Source: a virus. Taken from it: 48,722 nt of DNA. Positions 1-8,246 of the stretch are shown here, in pieces. Within the stretch, counting starts at the first letter, position 1. The number at the start of each line of letters is the position of its first letter. A model generated the notes under the pieces. It saw nothing but the letters and a program-made list of their open reading frames with translations. It was not told the DNA's origin and did no database searches. Where the stretch lies: positions 1 to 48,722 of the IMG/VR virus record IMGVR_UViG_3300028392_000097. One strand, given 5' to 3'. The position numbers were made by a program, and so were the translations under genes.

Positions 1-264
1 ATATCCATCAACGAAGAGGCAATGAACAGAGTTTTGCGTCAAGAGCAGATGACTCAGATGGAAACTGAATTGCGTGAAATGATTATTTATCAGGTTGGAA
101 TGCCCGGTCTTTGGTCAAAATTCACAGAAATGCGTGAGATTGTGCGTAAAGAGCGAGAAAAAGTCGAGCGTGAACAAAAAAAGCTGTGGCAGAAGTTGCG
201 TACAAACGTAGACTTCTTATTCAAAAATACCAAGTTCAAGCCACAATATACGCTGCAATTTTGA
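1..264 (+). CDS. Coiled-coil protein upstream of holin, probably 5'-partial
   Basis: The frame is open from base 1. The first ATG is at 22, but the GAGG before it is only 2 nt away, so the true start is probably outside the window. The visible product is highly charged (Lys/Glu/Arg) and strongly helical, with a coiled-coil-like stretch around residues 36-60 counted from the ATG. It has no membrane segment in its own frame. It lies directly before the holin and endolysin, so a role in lysis or its control is possible, but that is inference. At 177-183 the reading frame contains A AAA AAG in the correct phase for -1 slippage, and the -1 frame then encodes a membrane segment ending next to the holin start. 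I do not recognise the family. Confidence 0.6.
   Translation: MSINEEAMNRVLRQEQMTQMETELREMIIYQVGMPGLWSKFTEMREIVRKEREKVEREQKKLWQKLRTNVDFLFKNTKFKPQYTLQF
177..183 (+). other. Candidate -1 frameshift slippery heptamer (A AAA AAG)
   Basis: In the frame of the 1-264 gene the codons read caA AAA AAG, which is the canonical X XXY YYZ phase. The -1 frame has a stop at 171-173 and is then open to 344, so slippage here would enter the open frame immediately. I cannot see a convincing downstream pseudoknot. A 1-base sequencing or assembly error in this run of seven A is the main alternative. Confidence 0.45.
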
Positions 265-344
265 TCTTCGTGCTTGAGTTTGTAGGACTGATGTACTATG
301 TTCATAACGAGTATCAGAAGTCTAAGTATCATTTGGAGAAATAA
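183..344 (+). CDS. Membrane-segment ORF in -1 frame (frameshift extension or GTG-started small protein)
   Basis: After the stop at 171-173 this frame is open to the TAA at 342-344, which directly abuts the holin ATG at 345. It encodes about 53 residues: a basic stretch, a hydrophobic segment (ATIYAAILIFVLEFVGLMYY) and a short charged tail. It could be reached by -1 slippage at 177-183, giving a coiled-coil protein with a C-terminal membrane anchor, or by independent initiation at GTG 186, which has no good ribosome binding site. The zero-gap junction with the holin and the clean membrane helix argue that it is really translated. Its function is unknown; lysis control is a guess from position. 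Confidence 0.5.
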   Translation, partial: AVAEVAYKRRLLIQKYQVQATIYAAILIFVLEFVGLMYYVHNEYQKSKYHLEK

Positions 345-839
345 ATGGATTGGTTAAAGTCAATAGCACCCACGATAGCCACAGCTCTTGGCGGCCCACT
401 TGCTGGTCTTGCTGTCAACGCTGTCTCATCTGCTCTAGGTATAGACCCTAGTAAGGTAGAAGAAACCATACAGTCAGGAAAACTCAGCGCAGATCAAATA
501 GCATCTATCCAGCAAGCGGAACTTGGGTTGAAGGCTCGGGCGCAGGAGCTTGGTCTTGACTTTGCTAAGTTGGCTGTAGACGATAGAAAGTCTGCCAGAG
601 AACTTCAAGCCACAACACGCAGTTTTATCCCACCAGCCTTGGCTATTCTAGTCACGGTGGGTTTCTTTGGTATTCTGGTGGGCATGATGATGGAAACATT
701 CAGAACAAGTGAAGCTCTGATGTTGATGCTTGGGAGTCTAGGCACGGCTTGGACGGGGATCATTGCGTTCTATTTCGGGTCTTCTGCTGGTTCACAAGCA
801 AAAGATGATTTACTACACAAAAGCACACCCTCAAAATGA
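345..839 (+). CDS. Holin (GTA-holin-like, two visible membrane helices)
   Basis: This 164-aa protein has a helical, amphipathic N-terminal half (residues 1-90) and two hydrophobic helices at about 95-115 and 124-145. A short charged tail follows. This layout resembles phage holins of the GTA_holin_3TM type. Holins form lesions in the inner membrane that release endolysin to the cell wall at a timed moment. The ATG at 345 is preceded by GGAG inside the upstream ORF, and the stop overlaps the endolysin start as ATGA (836-839), so holin and endolysin are translationally coupled. Holin assignment rests on topology and neighbours rather than a catalytic motif. Confidence 0.75.
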   Translation: MDWLKSIAPTIATALGGPLAGLAVNAVSSALGIDPSKVEETIQSGKLSADQIASIQQAELGLKARAQELGLDFAKLAVDDRKSARELQATTRSFIPPALAILVTVGFFGILVGMMMETFRTSEALMLMLGSLGTAWTGIIAFYFGSSAGSQAKDDLLHKSTPSK

Positions 840-1267
840 CCATACTCACCAAAAACTTCACTCTTGAAGAGCTAACACACACCGATCATAGGGAGTTTTC
901 AAATGAACCTAACGAATCTGAAAGAGCAAATCTTGTCCGTCTCGCAGTCTTTTTGGAGCAAGTTAAAGAGCTTCTTGGTGGAAAGCCAATCATGGTTAAC
1001 TCAGGTTTTAGGTCTAAACAAGTTAACGACTCGGTTGGAAGCTCTGATCGTTCTCAGCATCGTGTGGGTTGCGCTTGTGATTTTCGTGTGCCTAATATGA
1101 CTCCCGATGAAGTCGTTAAATTAGTTATTGCCTCTGGTTTGGAGTATGACCAAGTCATCCGTGAGTTTGACCGTTGGACGCATATTTCAGTGCCAAACCA
1201 CCCAGACGATAAACCTAGACGGCAAGCACTTATCATTGATAAAATGGGTACAAGACCATACGCATAG
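836..1267 (+). CDS. Endolysin, M15-family (D-Ala-D-Ala carboxypeptidase-like) peptidase
   Basis: This 143-aa protein has the hallmarks of the peptidase M15_3 family, zinc enzymes that cleave peptidoglycan cross-link peptides. The motif SGFRS lies at residues 56-60. The zinc ligands fit H75 and D82 in SQHRVGCACDF, and H116 in WTHIS. It has no signal peptide, so export depends on the upstream holin, with which it shares an ATGA overlap. Length is normal for a single-domain M15 lysin without a cell-wall-binding domain. A second ORF with its own ribosome binding site is embedded in the +1 frame (903-1100). Confidence 0.88.
   Translation: MTILTKNFTLEELTHTDHREFSNEPNESERANLVRLAVFLEQVKELLGGKPIMVNSGFRSKQVNDSVGSSDRSQHRVGCACDFRVPNMTPDEVVKLVIASGLEYDQVIREFDRWTHISVPNHPDDKPRRQALIIDKMGTRPYA
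903..1100 (+). CDS. Embedded out-of-frame ORF with C-terminal membrane helix (candidate lysis accessory)
   Basis: This 65-aa ORF lies wholly inside the endolysin gene in the +1 frame. It starts with ATG at 903, preceded by GGGAG at 891-895 with 7-nt spacing, a better ribosome binding site than many genes here. Residues 1-44 are polar and helical. Residues 47-65 form one hydrophobic segment (LIVLSIVWVALVIFVCLI). Nested lysis genes are known in other phages (for example Rz1 inside Rz, or the single-stranded RNA phage lysis proteins), so a lysis role is plausible. However, the conserved M15 motif can itself produce a hydrophobic string when read in +1, so chance is a real alternative. Confidence 0.4.
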   Translation: MNLTNLKEQILSVSQSFWSKLKSFLVESQSWLTQVLGLNKLTTRLEALIVLSIVWVALVIFVCLI

Positions 1268-1274
1268 GTAAATC

Positions 1275-3386
1275 ATGCCACTTAAGAAGCTCGTTTTAAA
1301 ACCGGGGGTTAACCGTGAAAACACTCGATATACGAACGAGGGTGGCTGGTATGAATCCGACAAAATACGTTTTCGTCAGGGAAATCCTGAGAAGATTGGG
1401 GGTTGGGTTAGGTTTTCCACTTACACATTCCTTGGCATATGCCGTTCGCTTTGGAATTGGATTACTCTTAGTAATCTTAATTTGCTTGGGCTTGGCACTA
1501 ACTTAAAGTTCTACCTTGAAAACGGCGGTGGCTATAACGATATCACCCCTATCCGTAGCCATGCCACATTAAGCAATCCATTTGTTACTGTCAATACTTC
1601 AACTACGGTAACCGTCACCCATACTGGACATGGCGGCATCACAGGTGACTTTGTTACTTTTAGCAATGCTGCAACTGTTGGTGGGTTGAATTTAAACGGT
1701 GAATACCAAATAACTTATGTAAGCAACAATTCTTATACGATTGAATCTGCAACCGCAGCTACTTCATCTGTTCCGGGCGGTGGAGGTGGTACGACAGTTC
1801 AGGCTTTATATCAAATCAATGTAGGTTTGGAGTACGAAGTTCCATTAACTGGCTGGGGCGCAGGTGGATGGGGATTAGGTGTTTGGGGATATGGTAGCAC
1901 TTCAGTTGCTGGACTAAGGTTATGGAGTCAATCTAACTTTGGACAGAACTTGGTAGCCAGTTTTAATGGCAGTCAAATTTATTACTGGGATTCTCAGTAT
2001 GGCGTAACCCCTGCACCTTTTACTATAACTATTGCAACGCCAGCGGTAGTAACTTCTACTGTTAGTTTGACAAACAACTCACCTGTTATTTTAACCAATA
2101 CAGGCTATCCATCTGCTCTGCCTACTGGTTTAACTGCGGGTGTCACTTACTATGTAATTAACTCTACTGGATTTACGTTTAACTTAGCCGCTACAGCAGG
2201 CGGTGCGGCAATCAATACATCAGGAACGCAGTCTGGAACCCATTACATACTTCCAAATCTTATCCCGCTATCATCGTTATATGGTGCGTCCGATACACCT
2301 ACCGTTCAGAATTTTGTATATGTGTCTGATGTCAGTCGCTTTACTTTTGCTTTTGGCTGTAACGATTATGGTAGCTCTATACAAGATCCTATGCTCATTC
2401 GCTGGACGGATCAAGAATCTGTAACTCAATGGACTCCAAGTGCTACAAACCAAGCAGGTAGCGTTAGACTGTCTCATGGCTCTTACTTGGTTACATCTAT
2501 TCAAACCCGTCAAGAGATTGTGGTGTTGAGTGACTCAGCCGTGTATTCACTTCAATACGTTGGATTGCCAGCGGTATGGAGTAGTCAATTGCTTGGTGAC
2601 AACATCTCCATCATTGGGCAAAACGCCATAGCACAAGCATCTGGTGTTGTGTTTTGGATGGGGATTGATAAATTCTATTTCTACGATGGTCGTGTTCAAA
2701 CACTAAATTGTGATCTGCGTAGATATATTTATCAAGATATTAACTTGAGCCAAAACCAACAATGTTTTGCCAGTACCAATGAAGGTTTTAATGAAGTTTG
2801 GTTCTTCTATTGTTCTTCAGGCAGTACGGTCATCAATCGGTATGTTGTGTATAACTACGTTGAAAAGAACGCAAATGGCGGCATAGGCGTATGGTATTAC
2901 GGCACATTAGGTCGGACTGCTTGGCTTGATTCAGGGTTAAGAAGCTATCCTATTGCGGCTACATATAGCAAGAATCTAGTCAACCATGAATATGGAAATG
3001 ATGATGGAGAAACAGGTACTTTAGCCCCAATAACTTGTTATGTTTCTTCCTCAGAGTTTGACATCGATGACGGGGACAAGTTTGGGTTTATTTGGAGAAT
3101 GTTACCTGACTTGACGTTCTCAGGCTCTGATGCTTCACCTACACCACAAGCTACATTTACTTTCTATCCTATGCAGAACTCAGGTTCAGGTACAGGTACT
3201 CCAGTTGGCGGAACTGTCAGTCAATTAACAGGTGTTCAGTATACAGTTACAGAAGGATTCACAGGACAGATCAATACTCGAGTGCGTGGTCGCCAGTTAA
3301 TCCTTAAAGTTGGTTCAACAAACCTTGGTACGACATGGCAGTTAGGCTCGCCTCGTATCGACATCAGACCAGACGGACGCAGATGA
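1275..3386 (+). CDS. Structural protein, probable tail hub/nozzle or DNA-stabilisation protein (P22 gp10-like)
   Basis: This 703-aa protein begins with MPLKKLVLKPGVNRENTRY and a GGWYESDKIRFRQG segment. It is rich in Trp, Tyr, Gly and Thr, with many predicted short beta strands and recurrent aromatic Gly-Trp stretches. This is typical of beta-propeller tail hub or packaged-DNA-stabilisation proteins of short-tailed phages. A Thr/Gly-rich insertion (about residues 95-180) and another around 250-335 look like beta-sandwich decorations. The stop overlaps the next start (ATGA at 3383-3386). The family link is from overall character, not from a motif that settles function; tail or virion structure is secure, the exact ring is not. 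Confidence 0.6.
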   Translation: MPLKKLVLKPGVNRENTRYTNEGGWYESDKIRFRQGNPEKIGGWVRFSTYTFLGICRSLWNWITLSNLNLLGLGTNLKFYLENGGGYNDITPIRSHATLSNPFVTVNTSTTVTVTHTGHGGITGDFVTFSNAATVGGLNLNGEYQITYVSNNSYTIESATAATSSVPGGGGGTTVQALYQINVGLEYEVPLTGWGAGGWGLGVWGYGSTSVAGLRLWSQSNFGQNLVASFNGSQIYYWDSQYGVTPAPFTITIATPAVVTSTVSLTNNSPVILTNTGYPSALPTGLTAGVTYYVINSTGFTFNLAATAGGAAINTSGTQSGTHYILPNLIPLSSLYGASDTPTVQNFVYVSDVSRFTFAFGCNDYGSSIQDPMLIRWTDQESVTQWTPSATNQAGSVRLSHGSYLVTSIQTRQEIVVLSDSAVYSLQYVGLPAVWSSQLLGDNISIIGQNAIAQASGVVFWMGIDKFYFYDGRVQTLNCDLRRYIYQDINLSQNQQCFASTNEGFNEVWFFYCSSGSTVINRYVVYNYVEKNANGGIGVWYYGTLGRTAWLDSGLRSYPIAATYSKNLVNHEYGNDDGETGTLAPITCYVSSSEFDIDDGDKFGFIWRMLPDLTFSGSDASPTPQATFTFYPMQNSGSGTGTPVGGTVSQLTGVQYTVTEGFTGQINTRVRGRQLILKVGSTNLGTTWQLGSPRIDIRPDGRR

Positions 3387-3736
3387 GTTACATCATTACT
3401 TCTGAAAACGAGCTATTTAAAACAGTAGCTCCTAACTTGCCATTGGCTAGTGAAGAATATACTCGCCTGTACCAAGAGCAGTTAAACAATGTGCTGCGTC
3501 TGTACTTTAACCGTATAGATAAACTGATGGGGCAGTTGAATGCTACTGCTCCTTTAAACACAATTACTTTTACCGTTTACACGGTGGCTACATTACCAAG
3601 CGCAGTAACTTCTGGTGCTGGTGCTGTAGCGTTTGTATCTGATGCTTTGGCTCCTGTGTTTGGAAATACGGTTGTTTCTGGTGGTGCGGTCAAAGTGCCA
3701 GTGTATTCTGACGGAACTAATTGGAAGGTTGGATAA
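3383..3736 (+). CDS. Small tail-associated structural protein
   Basis: This is a 117-aa protein starting at ATG 3383, which overlaps the preceding stop. Residues 1-52 are helical (SEEYTRLYQEQLNNVLRLYF). The C-terminal half has a compact beta motif of the type AVAFVSDALAPVFGN followed by VPVYSDGTNWKVG. This motif recurs at the ends of phage tail and fibre proteins. Its position between the hub-like protein and a run of large structural proteins supports a virion role, perhaps as an adaptor. The next gene starts within its stop codon (TAATG). Confidence 0.55.
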   Translation: MSYIITSENELFKTVAPNLPLASEEYTRLYQEQLNNVLRLYFNRIDKLMGQLNATAPLNTITFTVYTVATLPSAVTSGAGAVAFVSDALAPVFGNTVVSGGAVKVPVYSDGTNWKVG

Positions 3737-5001
3737 TGGCAGACACCAAACTTCCAGTCTGGGCAAACAATGATTTAGCCACTTACTCGGCATTTACAGG
3801 CTTGCCCGCTGATCTTACTAAATCTGCGCCTAAAACTATTGACCCCCAAAAATCCACCAAAGGCTTGGAATTTGTGCCCGGGGATGAAGATAGTGGCACT
3901 CCGGGAACATATAGATTTTCAATTGATACCCCTGCGGGTTGGGATCCAAAAGTACCGCTCTACGCAAACTATGATAGCCAAGGTAATTTAGCTAACTTTA
4001 GTGGCGCTAATCCTGTCTTTCCTGCTGATGAAAACGGCAAATTAAACGGTAAATCTAAGTTTAATCCTGTTTGGGATGCTTCTGGTAAAGCCGAGCCCAT
4101 ACAAAATACAACTCATGGCGGGTGGGAAGGCACACCAATGGTCATGGCAGGGCTTTCAATGATTCCCGGCGTAGCCCCTGTCATGGCTGGTTTAAATGCA
4201 GCTAATTCTTTGGCTCATGGTAAATTTGATACGTCAACTATTCTTAATGGATTGACTGCTGCTACAGGTTTAGGCGCTAACTTTGGAATGGATCCAGCGC
4301 TTTTAGAAAATTTAAAAGTTGCACAAAAAGTAGCGGGCGGCATAAACGCTATTCAAACCAAAAATGTACCCGGCATAGTTAATGGTTTGATGCAAATGGC
4401 GGGCAGTTCAGATGACGCCAAAGTTGTTACAAACGCATTAAATGCCATAACTGCACTTAAGAAAAACAATCTTGCAGGGGCTTTAAGCGCGTTAAATAAT
4501 ATTACTGGGAGTGTTGACCCTCAAGTAGTTAATTTTGCTACTAAAGTTATAAACCAAATTCAAAGCCCAGGTTCTCTAACCACTCCCAGTATTAACGTAC
4601 CAGCAGTTCTTCAACCAACAGCGCAACCTGCGGCACAACCCGCTGCCCAACCAGCTAGTCAACCTCAAGCAAATACCGCGCCCACCGCAGATTTAAACGC
4701 TGTACAATCTATGCAGTTTGCAAATGCCTTGGGAATACCCACTTCTTTGCTTTACAAAGCTCCAAAACAAGAGTATTTTGGAGCAACCGCACAGGTTATT
4801 GACCCAAAAACTGGGGAGGTCAAGTTTGTCAAAGAAAGCCCAACGGACATACAACCCACCACTCCTGCGTTTGAATTACAAAACTCACCAATTGTTGCTA
4901 AAAGAGAGCAAACCAGCGAAAATGATAGAAATTCTTTTGCTGATAATCTTGCAAGCAACGACGTCACATTTGACGATGTTTTAAATATTTTAAGAGGTTA
5001 A
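3736..5001 (+). CDS. Virion structural protein, unknown family
   Basis: This 421-aa protein starts at ATG 3736, overlapping the previous TAA; an in-frame TTG at 3721 is less likely. The N-terminal ~130 residues look globular and Pro/Asp/Gly-rich. Residues ~135-280 are Ala/Gly/Asn-rich helices suggestive of membrane-interacting or ejected virion proteins. A linker of QPAAQPAAQPASQPQ repeats lies near residues 294-308, before a small C-terminal domain. It sits in the co-directional set of structural genes (1275-17687). I recognise no enzymatic motif. Confidence 0.5.
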   Translation: MADTKLPVWANNDLATYSAFTGLPADLTKSAPKTIDPQKSTKGLEFVPGDEDSGTPGTYRFSIDTPAGWDPKVPLYANYDSQGNLANFSGANPVFPADENGKLNGKSKFNPVWDASGKAEPIQNTTHGGWEGTPMVMAGLSMIPGVAPVMAGLNAANSLAHGKFDTSTILNGLTAATGLGANFGMDPALLENLKVAQKVAGGINAIQTKNVPGIVNGLMQMAGSSDDAKVVTNALNAITALKKNNLAGALSALNNITGSVDPQVVNFATKVINQIQSPGSLTTPSINVPAVLQPTAQPAAQPAAQPASQPQANTAPTADLNAVQSMQFANALGIPTSLLYKAPKQEYFGATAQVIDPKTGEVKFVKESPTDIQPTTPAFELQNSPIVAKREQTSENDRNSFADNLASNDVTFDDVLNILRG

Positions 5002-5002
5002 T

Positions 5003-7264
5003 ATGGCTAAAGTAGTAAGCTCAACTTATAACCCAGAATCCGAGCTGTATGATATCGAATGGGATAATGGCGAATCTACTACGTCTGGTTCTGATATGGA
5101 TGTGGGTACATCTGACGGTACTCCTTCTAGTTCCGCTGGTACTACTAAATCTACAGCAACCAATACAACAAAAAATGATATAGTTTTAAATAAACAATTT
5201 ACAACTGATACAGGTGAAACATATGGTATAACCGCAGATGGTAAATATGTAAGAATACCTGTTGGTGGCACAATGGCAGATGCCGAAGCAGTTGATAAAG
5301 CAGAATTTGATGGGATGGCTAAAGGGGTAGCAAGTTCTAGTTCTAGTCCCGGCGGAACAGGAACTGCTTCATCTACAGGATATGCGGCTTCTTCAACAAG
5401 TCCTAACCTTCTTACCCAAATGCAAAACTTGCTAAAGGGTGGCGGGCTTGGTACAGCAGGCGGTGTTGCCGCTTTAACTGCTATTAGTAAAGCATTAGGT
5501 GGTGGCTTAATTAACCCCGGCGGTACAACAGGCGTATACCGCGGATACCAAGGTGGTATTCCAGAGTTAACCGCAAACCGAACAATGAATCAAATACCTG
5601 CTAACTACAGGCCCGGCGGTGGTGGTTTATCTTATTTTTCACCTTTAACGTTTACAAATCCAGCAGGTAAAGTAGTTACAGGTATTGGCGGTAGCGGATC
5701 TCCTATGAACGCAGGGGACGCAACAGGTAATGTAACAGGTGCTACACAAGCAGGCGCATTGACTCCCACAAATACCAATATACCCGGCGGTATTACAACT
5801 GTTGGGGATACAACAGGATTAGCCAAACAACTGGCTGACCAACGCGCAGCCATTGATGCGGCAAACAAAGCCGCTACTGACGCTGCCAATAAAAACGCTG
5901 CTGATAAACTAGCTGCTGATAAACTAGCTGCTGATAAACTTGCGGCGGATAAACGTGCGACTGAAAAAACTGCGGCTGATGCGTTAGCTGCTGAAACCGC
6001 TAGAAAAGGTACGCAAACTGCGCTAGGTAATATTATTGCCAAGTATCCCAACGCAACTAAAGATCCGCATCAGATGAATCAAAGGAATGTTGAGCTTGCT
6101 AACTACATGGACACCCATGGCGTAAAAGCCGCTGATCTTCCTAGCATTTTAAAAGGCGCGTCATACGGGCAAGATTGGACACCTGATGTTATTAATTCAA
6201 CATATAAATCAATTGACCCATTGGCTCAAGTTATTTCTGCTTATAACGACAAAACAAAAACACCTGCACAAGTAGCCGCACTAGCGGCACAAAATAATAT
6301 TACTACCAAACAGTTGCAAGACTATGGAGTCGATACTACAAGTTTAAATAATCTAGCAACTCAAGGTTATTTATCTACACCGCTTTTAGCAGATACGTTA
6401 AAGCAAGACTACAACGCGGGAACTCCCGCGGGCATCGCTTCAATCAACAGCATCCTTGCTAGCAATCCATCTCTTACCGCTACAAAAATACAGGAAATGT
6501 TTCCTGGTATTAATTTAAATGAGGTTGCTGGAAAGGGTGTAAATATCCCTGGATATACGCCTACGTCTACAGCTACAACAGGTTCTACTACGGGGGGCGG
6601 TATAGGTTCACTTGCAAATACAGGTTCAACTGCAACACCTACAACTGGGCCTAATAGTTCAGCTTGGCTTAATTTTGTAAACAATGTTATTGGGCATCCC
6701 GTTACGCAAACTGCCGCCCCTGCCGCCGCCCCTGCCGCCGCCCCTGCTGTTGCTCCTACTTACACAAACTATTCAAATAGCGACATAGCTAATTATCTTG
6801 CAGCAAATAGTATTGATGTAGGTAATGCGGCCCAAGTGGCTGCTGCTGTGCAAGCTACAAATGCTGATCCAGGAGTTGTAAATAATTATATTGCTAGTAA
6901 TTACACTCCATCCACTGGAGAGGCCGAGGGCGGTATTATTAAATCTCACTACGCCATGGGCGGGTTTGCCCCCGGCGGTATCTCAGGGTTGGGTTCGTAT
7001 TCTGATGGCGGGCGTATGTTAAAAGGCCCCGGAGATGGCGTATCGGACTCCATTCCAGCGGTAATTGGTGGGCATCAAAAAGCAGCCCTTGCAGATGGTG
7101 AGTTTGTTATTCCCGCTCGTATTGTTTCAGAGATTGGTAATGGTTCTAGCGATGCAGGTGCGCGTAAACTTTACGCTATGATGGATAAAATCCAGAATGC
7201 ACGTAAGAAAACAACCAAAAATGTTGCTGCTAATACAAGAGCAGAAAAATATCTTCCAGCATAA
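5003..7264 (+). CDS. Large Ala/Gly/Thr-rich virion protein with conserved C-terminal assembly motif
   Basis: This 753-aa protein begins 1 nt after the previous stop. It has Ser/Thr-rich disordered segments, a Gly-rich middle, a charged Ala/Lys/Asp helix made of tandem ADKLA repeats (about residues 285-330) and an Ala-Pro linker (about 570-585). The C-terminal ~95 residues carry a GGI...GGF...DGG series and then DGVSDSIPAVIGGHQKAAL, ADGEFVIPARIV and DAGARKLYAMMDKI. That module recurs at the ends of structural proteins of aquatic podoviruses and is likely an assembly or packaging tag. Probably an internal or tail-associated virion protein. Confidence 0.6.
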   Translation: MAKVVSSTYNPESELYDIEWDNGESTTSGSDMDVGTSDGTPSSSAGTTKSTATNTTKNDIVLNKQFTTDTGETYGITADGKYVRIPVGGTMADAEAVDKAEFDGMAKGVASSSSSPGGTGTASSTGYAASSTSPNLLTQMQNLLKGGGLGTAGGVAALTAISKALGGGLINPGGTTGVYRGYQGGIPELTANRTMNQIPANYRPGGGGLSYFSPLTFTNPAGKVVTGIGGSGSPMNAGDATGNVTGATQAGALTPTNTNIPGGITTVGDTTGLAKQLADQRAAIDAANKAATDAANKNAADKLAADKLAADKLAADKRATEKTAADALAAETARKGTQTALGNIIAKYPNATKDPHQMNQRNVELANYMDTHGVKAADLPSILKGASYGQDWTPDVINSTYKSIDPLAQVISAYNDKTKTPAQVAALAAQNNITTKQLQDYGVDTTSLNNLATQGYLSTPLLADTLKQDYNAGTPAGIASINSILASNPSLTATKIQEMFPGINLNEVAGKGVNIPGYTPTSTATTGSTTGGGIGSLANTGSTATPTTGPNSSAWLNFVNNVIGHPVTQTAAPAAAPAAAPAVAPTYTNYSNSDIANYLAANSIDVGNAAQVAAAVQATNADPGVVNNYIASNYTPSTGEAEGGIIKSHYAMGGFAPGGISGLGSYSDGGRMLKGPGDGVSDSIPAVIGGHQKAALADGEFVIPARIVSEIGNGSSDAGARKLYAMMDKIQNARKKTTKNVAANTRAEKYLPA
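5897..5956 (+). repeat. 15-bp tandem repeat in structural gene
   Basis: The unit gctgctgataaacta is present in three near-perfect head-to-tail copies (5897-5941) plus a degenerate fourth (5942-5956). It encodes the repeating pentapeptide ADKLA inside a charged helix of the 753-aa virion protein. The in-frame unit length suggests slippage expansion of a helical spacer. Confidence 0.9.
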
Positions 7265-7273
7265 GGACTTATC

Positions 7274-8245
7274 ATGCCATTACCATCTACCCCTACATCA
7301 GCTCCCGGAGCGCAAGGTTCTCCTTATGCTGGCACAGCCAACGAAGGTAACATATCTTCATGGGCGGGCCCATATGTAACAGGCATGCTTGGTCAGGCGC
7401 AAGCTGTGGCCAATATGCCTTATCAGACATATCAAGGCCCTTTAACTGCTGGCCCTTCTTCGTTACAACAAAATCTATTTCAAGGTTTAGGTGGTCTGGA
7501 TCTTCCACAAAACTATGGTCAAAGTTTTAGTTCTTCTGGCGCATATCAAGCACCTTCTACTGGTGGGAGTCAGTACGGTCTTCAACCTATAGGTACTGGT
7601 CAAGATGGCACTGGAACTCAAGTAGCGGGCGGGCAAGGCGGTATTGGGTCTTTAGCTGGCCAACCTACGCAAGCTTCGCAATCATCAGGCACACCTGGAA
7701 TTGCATCGCAATACATGAATCCGTATTTGCAAAACGTGCTTGATCCACAATTGGCTGAGTTGCGTAGACAAAACGACATTACCCAACAAAAGACTAATGC
7801 TGGGTTGACAAGTCAAGGCGCATTTGGCGGCGGTCGTCAGGCAATTATGAATTCTGAAAACAACAGAAATATGTTGCAGGAAATGAATAAAACAATTGGC
7901 GCGGGCTACTCTAACGCGTTTAACAATGCTCAAAATCAATTTAATACTGAGCAAACGCAAGGTCAGAATCTGGCCAACACAGTTGCTAATATTGGTGGCC
8001 AACAGCAAGCGCTCAATCAAGCAGGTGTTACTGCGGATTACAATGAGTTCTTGAACCAACGCAATTACCCACAACAGCAGTTGCAGTTCCAACAATCTAT
8101 GTTGTCTGGATTGCCAATTTCCACAACATCCAATATTCCCGTTTCTCTTACGCCCGCTCAACAAGTTGTTGGCGGGATGACTGACATATCCGCCTTGTTA
8201 AATCAATTGGGCTTAATGCCATCCACCACTACACCTAAAGCGTAA
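7274..8245 (+). CDS. Virion structural protein, Gln/Gly-rich
   Basis: This is a 323-aa protein. The N-terminal half is low-complexity (Gly, Gln, Ser, Pro). The second half contains YMNPYLQNVLDPQLAELRRQ, then a Gln/Asn-rich helical segment with TSQGAFGGGRQAI, and ends in a short Thr-rich tail. This 'YMNPYLQNVLDPQL...GAFGGGRQAI' arrangement recurs in structural proteins next to large internal proteins of aquatic podoviruses. Its location between the 753-aa and 793-aa proteins fits a role in the virion core or tail. No enzymatic motif is visible. Confidence 0.55.
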   Translation: MPLPSTPTSAPGAQGSPYAGTANEGNISSWAGPYVTGMLGQAQAVANMPYQTYQGPLTAGPSSLQQNLFQGLGGLDLPQNYGQSFSSSGAYQAPSTGGSQYGLQPIGTGQDGTGTQVAGGQGGIGSLAGQPTQASQSSGTPGIASQYMNPYLQNVLDPQLAELRRQNDITQQKTNAGLTSQGAFGGGRQAIMNSENNRNMLQEMNKTIGAGYSNAFNNAQNQFNTEQTQGQNLANTVANIGGQQQALNQAGVTADYNEFLNQRNYPQQQLQFQQSMLSGLPISTTSNIPVSLTPAQQVVGGMTDISALLNQLGLMPSTTTPKA

Positions 8246-8246
8246 T

